Positions 54,512 through 64,000 of a DNA stretch of 64,000 bases are shown here, in pieces (the first letter of the stretch is position 1; each line of letters starts with the position of its first letter). Both the position numbers and the translations under genes were made by a program. The notes under the pieces are model-generated. The model was not told where the DNA came from. It made no database searches and saw only the letters and a list, made by a program, of their open reading frames with translations. The DNA comes from Cryptomeria japonica. Taxonomy: Eukaryota > Streptophyta > Pinopsida > Cupressales > Cupressaceae. The stretch lies in NCBI RefSeq assembly GCF_030272615.1, contig NC_081405.1:477115508-477179507 (forward strand), read 5' to 3'.

Positions 54512-55684
54512 TGTATACACCTAAAAATTGGCTATGAGCAATTAAATAAATATTTTATATTTATTTAATATTTATTCTTCTATTAAATAGTTAGTTTGAA
54601 AAGATTAATTAATTTAATTCATTTTCATATCTTTCTATTAATTAATATTTTATTAATTAATTCATTATCCTATTCTTCCAAGTTAATTAAATATCTAATA
54701 TTTAATTATCTTATTCCTCTAATTAATTAAATATCTAATATTTAATTATCTCCTCCAAGCAATTAAATATCTAATATTTAATAGTTATTGTCCTATCCTA
54801 TAGTCTCAAATATTAAATAATTCCTAAATTATTCAATCCCTTTTCCAACTCACCCTCCATCTCCACTTCATCTTCCCTTTTCCAACTCATCCATCATGTG
54901 GCTAAGGAAATTAATATTTCTTAATATTAATTCATGATTTATCTTCAACCTCCAAAATTAATTAAATTGTGTAAGTACACACATTTCATAACCATTTACT
55001 ATATTCTCTCCAACACCCCCTACATCTTGGGAAGGACTTGAGTCCACTTGTCCTACCATACCTAAATTTTCTCCAACCATCCCTAGATTCCCTAGTCAGC
55101 AACCCAGTCAAGGTGAGATGAGTGACACTTGTCTTCTCCTTCCCCCTTTCTCTCAACCTTCACCTTTGCTCACAACCATTCAAATCTGCAAATCTGATCA
55201 TGACCGTTGATTTGAGCCACATCATCTTATCCTCTCAAAGTCTATAAAACCAAGAGCTTTAGTTGAGAGGAAGTTAGTCTTCAAAAATTAGTTTTCAATT
55301 CAATCTTATGCATCCGTGAGTTTTTGAAACAATTAGCAATTAGCAAATATCATTTTAGCAATATTATCATATAGTATCATTTAGCATAATCATGTAGCTT
55401 TGCATATCATACTATCAGTTAACTACAAGTTATCAATCCATTCTTCATATGCCATCTTGAAAGCCAATAGTGCATTGTCTGAGAGCACACCATCTACAAC
55501 CAAGAACAATGGAGTTAGGACACAATGAGACATAAGTCATAAAGGTAAAATAACATTTTATTTTAATATGTATTTCATGTAGTTTCATTGGTGGATTTTG
55601 GATTTCCTGTATGCATTTCCATTGTATTTTGTGAAACTAACTTATTACAGGTAACATTCTAAGGATGAAATTCAAGCTCACACA
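54512..55684 (+). mobile_element. Solo LTR of a gypsy (Tat-like) element inside E7 RT
   Basis: 1173 bp, TGTATACACCTAAAAATTGG...CAAGCTCACACA, with CAAAT at 54507-54511 and 55685-55689. Removing it and one CAAAT restores the RT text TNTNLYYKITNDN. Its start and the following AATATTTTAT/ATTTAATT-rich part resemble the E1 LTR read on its sense strand (TGTAGACATATAAAAATG), so a related Tat-like family is likely. A TATA box TATAAAA is at 55243-55249. Confidence 0.88.
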
Positions 55685-56420
55685 CAAATTAGTGTTAGTG
55701 TTACCTTTTGTGTATCCAAGCTTTAGAAGATATTTATCCATTCTAGCATACCAAGCTCTGGGAGCTTGTTTTAATCCATATAAAGATTTTCTTAACTTGC
55801 AAACCATATCCTTATCATATGTTAATGAAAATCCATCAGGCTGCTCAATGTAAACTTCTTCTTCAAGATCTCCATTCAAAAATGCACATTTTACATCCAT
55901 CTGATAAACCTTATAGTTCTTGTGAGCTGCAAATGCAAGAAATAGTCTTACTACTTCAATTCTGACTATCGGTGCAAAGGTTTCATTATAATCAATTCCT
56001 TCTTTCTGAGAATAACCTTTACAAACTAATCTTGCTTTGTTTTTTATTACTTCACCATCTTTATTGAGTTTATTTCTAATTACCCATTTAGATCCAATTA
56101 CATTTTGTCTTTAGGTTGGGGAACTAATGTCCAAGTATTATTCTTTTCAATCTATTCTAATTCTTCTTCCATTGCTTTTATCCAATGTTTATCTTGACAT
56201 GCTTCAAAAATTGATGTTGGTTCAAATTGAGAAATTAAACATGCCTCTTCATTTGCTAATATTCCTCTTGTCAAAACACCTTAATTTTTATTTCCAATTA
56301 TCTAATTTTCTGAATGATTCAATCTTACATACCTGGGTTTATTCTTATTTCCATTCACAAACTATTGTTCTTCAGTCACAGTTGAGTTCTTGATGATGTC
56401 GGTGTGACTGGTTCTTCATT
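55685..56420 (-). pseudogene. E7 reverse transcriptase, N-terminal piece
   Basis: The best frame (55900-55685) reads [61 protein letters not shown]. Upstream (56420-55900) the start of RT is decayed by stops and small shifts: relics of SIFEACQDKHWIKAMEEEL and [10 protein letters not shown] at 56120-56220. The piece ends at the solo LTR. Confidence 0.87.
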
Positions 56421-57413
56421 CTATTCTGCTGCAATCTGTGCCAGTTCATTTATAATCATTTCTATTGTCGGTTTAGAACCTATAGATCTTGATTCTCCTC
56501 TAGAATGTTCATCTATCTTCACATTAGTACTTTCAATAATTTTTTGCAATCTTTTATTATAACATCTATATGCCTTGCTTCTAGTTGAATAACCAAGAAA
56601 TATTTCTTCATCACTGCTAGGATCAAATTTGACAATAGACTCATCTCTCTTAATATAGCATTTTCTTCCAAATATTCTAAAATATTTAAGAGTAGGAGTA
56701 TGAACGAACCATAGCTCATAAGGGGTCTTACCGGTTTCACCTTTGATGTGAACTCGGTTGAAAATATAAATCGTTGTATTTAATTCTTCTCTCCAGTACA
56801 TGTGAGGTAGATTTGCTTCCATCATCAGGTTTCTTGCTGCATCTAGTATAGTTTTTTTCTGCCTTTCCACAAATCCATTCTGTTGGGGTTTCTGGGGTGT
56901 TGATAGTTGTCTTTTGATTCCATTCTCTTCACAAAATGCATTGAATTCCCTAGATGTAAATTCTCCTCCTTGATTAGATCTCAAACATTTGATTTTCTTG
57001 CCGGTTTCATTCTCTACCATTGCCTTGTATATCTTGAATCTTCCAAAAGCTTCTGATTTCTCCCTGAGAAAAGTAACCCAACACATTCTAGAATAAACAT
57101 CAATTATTAGCATAAAGTATCTATCACCCCGAGGACTTCTTGTTCTTGCTAGACCACATAAATCAGTGTGAATTAAATCAAGAATATTATTGGATTTCTC
57201 ATAAATGCTCTTAAATGTTGTTCTAACTTGCTTTCCTATTTGACATTCCTTACATACCAGATTATGAGGTTTGACAATCTTAGGTAAATCCCTTACTGCC
57301 TTGGTTGAACTGATCTTTACAATACAATCAAAATTTACAAGACAAAGTCTTATATGCCATAACCAACTTTCATCAATCTGAGCAATCAAACATGTCTTAT
57401 CGCTAGTATTCAA
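56421..57413 (-). pseudogene. E7 integrase, open frame but catalytic Asp lost
   Basis: 330 codons without a stop. The zinc-binding region is WLWHIRLCLVNFDCIVKI, then CKECQIGK. Core: LDLIHTDLCGLARTRSPRGD (first Asp), YFMLIIDVYSRMCWVTFLREKSEAF, CLRSNQGGEFTSREF (second catalytic Asp is Asn), PQKPQQNGFVERQKKT (Glu present). C-terminal: REELNTTIYIFNRVHIKGETGKTPYELW, FGRKCYIKRDES, EEIFLGYSTRSKAYR. The protein is nearly complete, but the D,D-35-E triad is broken, so strand transfer is not expected. Confidence 0.9.
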
Positions 57414-57464
57414 GTGAAATATATTACCTTTAATCTAATTACCAGTTGCAATCTCCAATCCGGT

Positions 57465-58340
57465 TCAATTTATGATTTTGCATTTTGCATTCTTGAATTG
57501 TAATTGAAATATTTTTCCCACTAACTGACCAACACTCAAAAGATTATACTTTAAACCTTCAACATAATAAATATTGTCAGTATTGTGCTTACCATACAAA
57601 GCTATAGTGCCTCTTCCTTTGATAAAACAGGCTTTGTCATCTCCAAATCTTACTAGACCTCCAAGATATTCCTGTAATGATAATAATTTTCTTTTATCAC
57701 CAGTCATATGATGCGAGCATCCACTATCAATGATCCATTCACCTTTTTCTTTAATTTTTGTTGCTAATGCCTGCTCTACCGGTTTGACAATAGGTGTCGG
57801 TTGATCTTCTTTTAATGCAACAAATGCCCATCCACTATATGTTGGATCTTCATCAGAATCATCTATAATACCTTCATCTAAATAGTAACATGACTTATCT
57901 CTGTTTTTCCTAAATTTGTATCTCTGATGTTTAGGGTTAGGCTTATATGTTCTCTTTGCGTCATCTCTTAGTCTTGAATGTCTATCAGGACATCTAGATG
58001 CCATATGACCAACTTTATTGCAATTGAAACATTTTAAAGGTGCTTTACCTTCATACTTACTTCCTCCTGGACCTTTAGGCATCTTCCTTGCGAATAGTGC
58101 TTCAAGTTCTTCATTTTCTCTTCTGATATCTTCAAGTTCTTTTGCATAAAGTGCTTTCCAATCAGATTTGTTAGATGATGATGATGATGATGTTGATGCT
58201 TTGAAGGCTATATTAGTCTTGACTGTAGAAACAAGACCAAATTGTTCAAGCTCAAATGCTGAAATTTTTCCAACCAGAGTATCTCTAGATACTGATGTAT
58301 TAGCCATTGTTCTCAACTCATTAATAGCTGTCAATTTCAT
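57465..58340 (-). pseudogene. E7 gag C-terminus, zinc knuckle and protease
   Basis: An open frame of 291 codons. INELRTMANTSVSRDTLVGKISAFELEQFG ends the gag domain. CFNCNKVGHMASRC is a perfect CX2CX4HX4C knuckle (about residues 104-117). WIIDSGCSHHMTGDKRKLLSL is the intact copia protease active site, and KGRGTIALYGKHNTDNIYYVEGLKYNLLSVGQL its second half. It ends at a stop near 57465 before the integrase frame. Confidence 0.88.
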
Positions 58341-58487
58341 TTGTAAGCCACTAGAAAAGCTCTTAAAACTTTAGAGATAATTTCATCTTCACTTCAATAT
58401 CCTCCACAACATTGTATTCCTAAAACAATTTCATTAACTCTTTCCATAAATGTAGAAATTCTTTCATCTTCTTCCATTTTTAAATTT

Positions 58488-58844
58488 TCATACCTGACCT
58501 AGTAACATCCTAGTTTTTGCAATTTTGACAGTGGAATCTCCTTCATTCAATGTTTCCAGTTTATCCCAAATAGATTTTGTAGTATATCTGTATGATAATC
58601 CCATGATTTGTTGATCTGATAATGCACTTAGATGTACTTCTCTTTCTTTGCAATCATTCTCCAAGTCTTTAGCTAAGGTTGGTGGATTAGGGTTATTCTG
58701 ATTACGAGCAACATAGCCATTCTTTGTAACATCCCATATATCTCTTCCAATGCAATTCAGATGTGTCTCCATTCTAATCTTCCATATACCATAGTTAGTT
58801 CCATCAGGTTTGGGACTATCCTTCCTTAAGAGTTTTTCTCCCAT
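58488..58844 (-). pseudogene. E7 gag N-terminus
   Basis: ATG 58844: MGEKLLRKDSPKPDGTNYGIWKIRM, the copia gag start, then ALSDQQIMGLSYRYTTKSIWDKLETLNEGDSTVKIAKTRML. It stops at 58488. The segment to 58340 is shifted or decayed, and gag then resumes in the next frame. Confidence 0.85.
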
Positions 58845-58886
58845 AGGATCTCCTCAAGTTGTTAGGCTTCTGCAAAAATAGGACTA

Positions 58887-58899
58887 GGCTCTGATACCA
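58887..58899 (-). other. E7 primer-binding site
   Basis: The minus strand reads TGGTATCAGAGCC, a perfect initiator-Met-type site, two bases after the LTR end at 58902. Confidence 0.92.
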
Positions 58900-58901
58900 A
58901 T

Positions 58902-59013
58902 TGTTAGGAACCAGGAAGGACAATTGAGAGGGGGGGGTGAATCAGTTGTCAATAAATTGTGAATCAGTTGCAACCCAAAACAAATTATTTTAACTTAAAA
59001 CTCAATGTCGGTG
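58902..59013 (-). repeat. E7 5' LTR, left fragment
   Basis: TGTTAGGAACCAGGAAGG... matches the 3' LTR at 52073 onwards, with a 13-bp local duplication (GAATCAGTTG repeated at 58938 and 58959). It is interrupted by E8 at 59014; the rest is outside the window. Confidence 0.9.
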
Positions 59014-59430
59014 TGTAGGAGAAAAAGTGACACTAAGCAAACATGCCCTAATCTCACTTTCAACCACACACTTGTGGAATATGAAAGAGCCTAGAGGTAT
59101 CACACAATTGGCTACTTCTTTTTGTGGAAGAGAGAGCCACGGGCTACCTATTAGGATTTCTATTCCTTTGTTGAAATTGGAAGATCAAATGATGCAAGTT
59201 CAATCCCTAACCCCAAAGTGCAAGTATGAACTAATAACAAGATTGTAGAATCGAACTTAAACAATGGAAAGCTGTAAACACAAGGACAAGACAAGAATGC
59301 AAATGCGTACCCGGAGTTAAAATCTGACTGAAAATGTTCGGGACGGGGGCGCGGGTGCCACTGTCCTGATTCTGCCCCTGAAACTACTGTTTTGCAAAGC
59401 TGTCAAAAATGCTAAAAACTGTTGTAAGAA

Positions 59431-59525
59431 GGACCAGGGTGCCCAGCGCCCCTGTCCCAGGGACTAGGGCGCCCAGCGCCCCTGTTCTGGCAAGACCAGG
59501 GCACCCCACGCCCCTGTCCTGGTCT
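59431..59525. repeat. GC-rich tandem repeat in the E8 LTR, about 30-bp unit
   Basis: Three imperfect units of GACCAGGGYGCCCAGCGCC followed by CCTGT start at about 59432, 59461 and 59494. Self-complementary GGGCGCCC cores could fold. The repeat lies downstream of the minus-strand TATA box, so it would be in the transcribed part of the LTR. Apparent open frames on both strands here follow from the repeat. Confidence 0.8.
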
Positions 59526-59640
59526 TTTGCTCTGAGATTTGGTGTGTGGTGCTGTCTCAGTCTGCTTTTCCCGGATCTGCAACTTGCGGCGTCGTCCGAG
59601 TCCCGAAACCTGCACTTATATCTGAAAAGGTCTGGCCGGC

Positions 59641-59646
59641 TATATA
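59641..59646 (-). promoter_or_regulatory. Putative TATA box in the E8 LTR
   Basis: The minus strand reads CCCTATATAGCC. It is well placed relative to the LTR end, which lies about 630 bp further left. Confidence 0.5.
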
Positions 59647-60661
59647 GGGTTTTGCCTTAGTCAAACCCCCGCTTCGGTGATTTCCACCTCCACGAATAGC
59701 CAAGTTGTATTGTAAAATGTATTGTGTGTGCAGACCTAGTGTGTGTGCAAGGTCCTTAAATGCAAGAAAGCAAACTAGAGCAACCTAGAAAGTAAACCCT
59801 AATTGCTTGTAAATGATAATGTAAATGCTCTAAATCAAGATGCAAAGTGATCTAAAGCATGAATAAAGGATATATTGAAGCTTATGCAAAGACATGAAAA
59901 CAACATGAAATCATACCCAACCCCCAGGGGAGGGGTACAAGCCAATCTTCAGTCGGTAATCTCCTATTGCTCTTCAATGTCTTCAAAGCCCTAAATGTAT
60001 GAATGAAATTGAATGAATGCTTGATAGAGGAATGTTGAATGTTGTTGAAGTCTTCAAAGATCTGCTCTTTCACTGCATATAAGGTCCTTGAAAGCCCAAA
60101 ATTTCTATCCCTTCAAATGAAGAAAGAGAGCTCTTATGGAGGAAACCCTAGGTCGTAATTTCAACTTTAGGCCGACCTAGAGATTGAATATCCCGCCAAT
60201 TTCTTGGGGTTAAGCTTTATTTTATGATTGGATCACGCTCCTAAAATTTCGGGAAAAATGTCCGAGACCATGTTGCACTCCGGGCGCCATGGTCCTGACA
60301 ACTTTTCACCAAATTTTCAGGACTATTGGATATGATGATTTTAGAGAGAATCCCGAAGTTACAGGTGATTTCAAGATGTTTTGACCCCCGAAATCAAGCC
60401 CCCAAGTTCAAAATAGGACCTAATTAGGGTTTTTGATTAAATGATGTATTGGAGGAATAAAATGAAAAGGGCACACTTTAATGAAAGGGCCCAACTTTAT
60501 GATGTAGGAAATGATAAAATAGGACCTTAGACCTAATTAATTTAATTAATTAAGTGCTAAAGGGGAAATGCAATGCAAAATACAAAATGCGCCAAGGTGG
60601 GTGCTAAACTAGGTGTGAAATTGTACCACCCTAGCAAGTGCGTACAATTTACGACGCTACA

Positions 60662-60676
60662 TTTAGCCCCCACTTT
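60662..60676 (-). other. E8 polypurine tract
   Basis: The minus strand reads AAAGTGGGGGCTAAA directly before the LTR start TGTAGCGTCG. Confidence 0.75.
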
Positions 60677-62353
60677 AGCGGTCATATGAACACTACGTGC
60701 ATATGCAAGCTAAAGTACAGAAAAGTAAACATTATTTGAAAAAGGATATATCCATAAGTCTGTCGAACGAAGCCCCCAGTGGTATTTGTAGTACACAGTT
60801 AGGAACCGCACCCTACAAAACACACGTTAGATCACAAAATTACCTAATGCTTACTAAGGAAGGTGATGAAAATTTGAGGGTAGCTATATGCCCCCCCCTG
60901 TTTCGGCTTGCTAATTTTAGTGAGTTGAAACAGGGTATCATGTTTACCACTTCGAATTGTTAAAGAATATTGATGACAAATGCTCACAAGAAGATTTGAT
61001 ATGAGATCAAAAACTAATGGAGAATCATTTGGTAAGAAAGAGGACTAAATCTCAATTCCAACACAACAAAGAGTGTGAGGATTTGAGAGTTCTCTAACAC
61101 AAGATGAAGGATGTAAATGGAAACAAAATGCAAAGAGAAGAAAAGAAAGGAAAAAAGCATGAATACACACATTGGTGATCCATGAGAAGAATAGTGAGAG
61201 AGAAAAACACGTACTTCTCGCCCCTAGATCTTGTCTAGGTGATCCATGTGAAAAAGGACATGGAAAACTAGCCCCTAGAATCTGTCTAGGTGATCCATGT
61301 AAGGGAGGAGAGTGAGAAAGTCTAGCCTTATGCCGCTAGTTCCACTCAACCTCATGCATGTGTGTGTAAGGGAGGTTAGAAGCACCTCATAGGAGTCTAT
61401 GCCCGAGTATGCTACAACCTGTATATGTATAGTACAAAAGCGTGACATCTCACTCTAAGAGTCTGTGCTCTGGTTCCGAGAATAATCACCTTACATAAAA
61501 GAAAAATGGAGACATCTCGCTCTAAGAGTCTGTGCTCTGGTTCTGAGAATGACCCATTGCTCAAAAAGTGTAATGTTTATGTCATAAGAAAAGTAGAACA
61601 AGGATACCTACCTTCATCAAAAAAGAAGATACCCCAAAAATGCAACAATGTCATAGATCCAAGCAAGAGAGTTTTTCACTCTTTAAGCAAGGATAAGATA
61701 GTTGAAAAGGGATATCTTGTAGTATGTGTAAAGGAGATCCTTAGAGGAGAAGAGATATTTGTACAAAAGACACCTATCCCTGAGAGAAATTGTCTTAGAC
61801 AAATATAACATCTTCTAGAATAAGACAAAGAAGAGAATAAGAATGCAATACTTCCTTCTTTTGCGAGGTGAAAGTGATTCTTAATGAAGGATGACGCTCT
61901 TTTTAACCCAATTAGGAGAGTGAATTCGTTATGGATGTATTTTACCAAGTGCAAAAGAGGTTGTAGTCAAGGACTTACACCTCTTGTAAGAGAGAACCCT
62001 TGAACAAACAACAACAAATGCGTACAAGGCATAACATCAAGTAATAAAGTCCACACCATCCACAAAATAGGAAAAAGTGGATCCTTAGATAAAAATAAAG
62101 AAAGATCATTGCCTCCCAAGGATAAGGACAATGAGAAGGACTTACACAATCTTCTATGGAGAGATTTGGACATAAGCAAAAGAAGAGATGTATGAAATCA
62201 CTCTTGTCCCCATAGGAACAAGAAAATTAGGCTATTATGTTGCTTCAAAAAATATGATTGCACTTGAAATTGTACCATCATGAATGACAATGAGCCCCCA
62301 GTAAATGAGCTACCAATGTCACATAATGATGAGCAACATAATAGCCATTAATG
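60677..62353. other. E8 spacer, no gene seen
   Basis: Non-coding, with short duplications: CCCCTAGATCTTGTCTAGGTG (61222) versus CCCCTAGAATCTGTCTAGGTG (61272), and a 40-bp block TCTAAGAGTCTGTGCTCTGG at about 61455 repeated at about 61522. A C-tract (60890-60899) is present. Two 70-100-codon open frames here lack any recognisable similarity and I do not call them genes. Confidence 0.6.
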
Positions 62354-64000
62354 TTATTTAAAGACATGATAGATTGAATGAGGTATTTGAATATGACATG
62401 CTAAATTCTCAACTATAAGTGAGATCAAAAACATGTATAAAATGATAAAAATTGAAGAAGAAAAGTCACATGAAATCTTAGAAGAGGAATGAGTGTAATT
62501 TATTAGAGCCTTATCCCTAGAGGAAAGGACTTTATGATGAATAGGAGATAAAGATTCATAAGTGGATTTAGAAACTTGAGGGGAGTCATAAAGAGATTTG
62601 TTCATCGCCAAGATTTCCTTATGAGGGGAATGAGAGTTGATAGAAGTAGAAGATGATTTAGTTGAAGTGAGATCATCATCACTACTAAATATAGCATTCA
62701 CATTGAGAGATTGTTTTTTAGATGCTTTAGTACGTTTGTAGGGATTGTAGCCAAGTCCAAAGGCATAATTGTGAAAATTAGTCTCTAGAGGAACCTTCAT
62801 CCCTTGTTCATGAGCACCACAACCATTTCCATGATACCCATGCTTAGCAAAAATGCAAAAACCATGACCATAACGATTAGCCATTTCAGGAAGAGAAGGT
62901 GGTTTTTCATAAGACAAAGAATCAAACTCTTCATAATTAGAGGTGTGAGGAGAAGAAGTTTGAGAAGCGGCCACAAAATTATTACTTATAGGTTCAGGTA
63001 AGACTGATTGATCTCTAGTTTCTTCTTTCTTTTTAACTTTAAGCTCTCTAGGAGGAACCTATACTCACCTACAAAGGTGGGATTAAAATCAAGAGATCCC
63101 CAATCGTCTTCTGCGAGAACCTTCTCAGGATCAAAAGCCTTTTCATGTGTAGACTCAAGTCGAGAAGGATCTTCTTCAGGAGCTTTAGACTCATCCAAAG
63201 AATTTTGATTATCAGAGGGTGATGATTCATCCATAGGTATTTTGTTTAAAGAGTCATCATTAGAAGAGGAAGATTTAGAAGAACTCCCTTTGGAAGTAGA
63301 TGTTTGCAAACAAGCCTGAAGATTAGTATCACCTATCAAGGTATATGTCTTATTGTTATAAATAAATTTAACTTGTCTATGTAATGTAGAGGGGACAGCT
63401 TGCATACTGTGAATCCAAGGTCTCCCTAATAACAAGTTGTATGTTAGATTTCCCAACATAACATGGATAGGAGTAGGCAAAGTAACAAGTCCCACTGTGA
63501 TGGGTAAGGTGATAATACCTAATGAAGACTTAGCCACATTATCAAAGCCTCGAATGGGATGAGAGTCAAGCTCAATAAGGGATGTATCCACATTCATCTT
63601 ATGCAATAGATTAATGCTACACACATTAAGGCCAGAGCCATTATCTACCAGTGTTCGTCTTATAGCAGTGTCATTTATGATAACCACAATCATCAAGGGA
63701 TCATATTGATTTTGAATTTCACTAGTAGGCAACTCATCTTGAGTAAACACAATTTGAGTTTTAGGATTCATCATAGAGTCAACCAAAGACACTATATTAC
63801 TAGATGTATTAGGTGGAGGAACATTCAAATCTTTCAAGGCATCTTGTAACATTCCATGATGAGCGGAAGAAGTTTGGATCAAATCCCAAAGGGATATCTT
63901 AGCAGGGGTAGCTTTAAGTTGTTCTATGAGATCATATTCCTTACCAAGAACTTGTGAAATACGTGGAGCTTGGGGAGGAATAGGTTGGGAAGGAGGAAGT
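62354..64000 (-). pseudogene. E8 protease and G-patch part of gag-pol, 5' end off window
   Basis: From the window edge the frame reads VLGKEYDLIEQLKATPAKISLWDLI (the conserved pre-protease helix, compare KTPAQISILELLKLS in E1). Next are TLVDNGSGLNVCSINLL (protease active site, Asp-Asn-Gly) and NLLLGRPWIHSMQAVPSTLHRQVKF. An acidic Ser-rich spacer follows. A one-base shift near 63058 moves to the next frame, which gives YGHGFCIFAKHGYHGNGCGA and, after a gap, FGLGYNPYKRT: a G-patch module. The frame ends at a stop near 62354 after an Ile/Leu-rich tail. E1 has the same protease to G-patch order, supporting a lineage-wide module. Confidence 0.8.

Larger units (their letters stand above)
59014..60661 (-). 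repeat. E8 3' LTR
   Basis: 1648 bp. In plus orientation TGTAGGAGAAAAAGTG...ACGACGCTACA, with perfect TGTAG/CTACA ends. It contains a GC-rich repeat segment (59340-59530) and a TATATA box on the minus strand at 59641-59646. The boundary with E7 is clear by comparison with the other E7 LTR. Confidence 0.85.
52073..64000 (-). mobile_element. E7: copia LTR retrotransposon, right end off window
   Basis: Minus strand: 5' LTR start at 58902 (interrupted by E8 at 59014), primer site, gag, protease, integrase, RT (split by a solo LTR), RNase H, purine tract, 3' LTR (53201 down to 52073). The domain order is copia. A left duplication candidate is AATAC (52068-52072); the right copy is outside the window. 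Bases 59014-64000 within this span belong to the nested E8. Confidence 0.88.
59014..64000 (-). mobile_element. E8: Tat-like gypsy element without RT/IN, right end off window
   Basis: Minus strand: protease plus G-patch coding (64000 down to 62354), about 1.7 kb of spacer, purine tract (60662-60676), then the 3' LTR (60661 down to 59014). RT, RNase H and integrase, which should lie between the G-patch and the 3' LTR, are absent. It is therefore internally deleted or non-autonomous. It inserted in the 5' LTR of E7. Confidence 0.82.

Noticed and set aside
59409..59660. Pro/Ala-rich open frames in the E8 LTR
   Set aside because: Explained by the GC-rich tandem repeat.
61506..61808. 100-codon frame in the E8 spacer
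   Set aside because: No similarity recognised, and it includes the duplicated TCTAAGAGTCTGTGCTCTGG block. Probably chance.

Overview
This window is a stack of nested plant LTR retrotransposons, with no intact host gene that I can recognise. The diagnostic signs are copia pol (DSGCSHH protease, FVDD reverse transcriptase, ADIFTKP tail), Ty3/gypsy Tat and chromovirus gag-protease, initiator-Met-tRNA primer sites (TGGTATCAGAGCC), and a plant mobile domain (PMD) pseudogene. Long, old, heavily decayed elements with no genes between them suggest a seed plant with a very large genome. A conifer or other gymnosperm is plausible, but the window does not prove it.

Layout, left to right. (1) E1, 1-14958, minus: a Tat-like gypsy element cut by the window edge. 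It has an antisense PMD pseudogene, pol with the integrase core deleted, gag, a leader holding a 21-bp periodic motif array, and its 5' LTR. (2) E0, 14959-21300, minus: a chromovirus-like gypsy element into which E1 inserted; gag, part of protease and a 4.3-kb LTR remain. (3) 21301-21709: the end of an E7-like LTR. (4) E4, 21710-49978, plus: an LTR element whose long accessory ORF is cut by E3 and whose 3' LTR is cut by a solo LTR. (5) E3, 24011-38897, minus copia, target duplication AGATC; its 5' LTR is cut by E2. (6) E2, 30166-37881, plus, target duplication GAAGT: a full-length element with no pol, carrying a coiled-coil/zinc-knuckle gag-like ORF and a long accessory ORF related to that of E4. 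(7) E5, 39601-47135, plus copia, target duplication TTCCT, inserted in E4. (8) 49979-52072: LTR and gag debris. (9) E7, 52073 to beyond the window, minus copia; a gypsy-like solo LTR (54512-55684, duplication CAAAT) splits its RT and E8 interrupts its 5' LTR. (10) E8, 59014 to beyond the window, minus Tat-like gypsy with protease plus G-patch but no RT or integrase before its 3' LTR.

Order of events from nesting: E4 is older than E3, and E3 is older than E2. E4 is also older than E5 and the 49152-49941 solo LTR. E7 is older than E8 and the 54512-55684 solo LTR. E0 is older than E1. Almost every coding region carries stop codons or frameshifts, so these are relics. The most interesting material is the E2/E4 accessory-ORF family, the pol-less but gag-bearing E2, the 21-bp phased array in the E1 leader, and the antisense PMD gene and G-patch modules of the Tat elements. 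Element names E0-E8 are local labels. Boundaries come from LTR termini, primer sites, purine tracts and target duplications read by eye.
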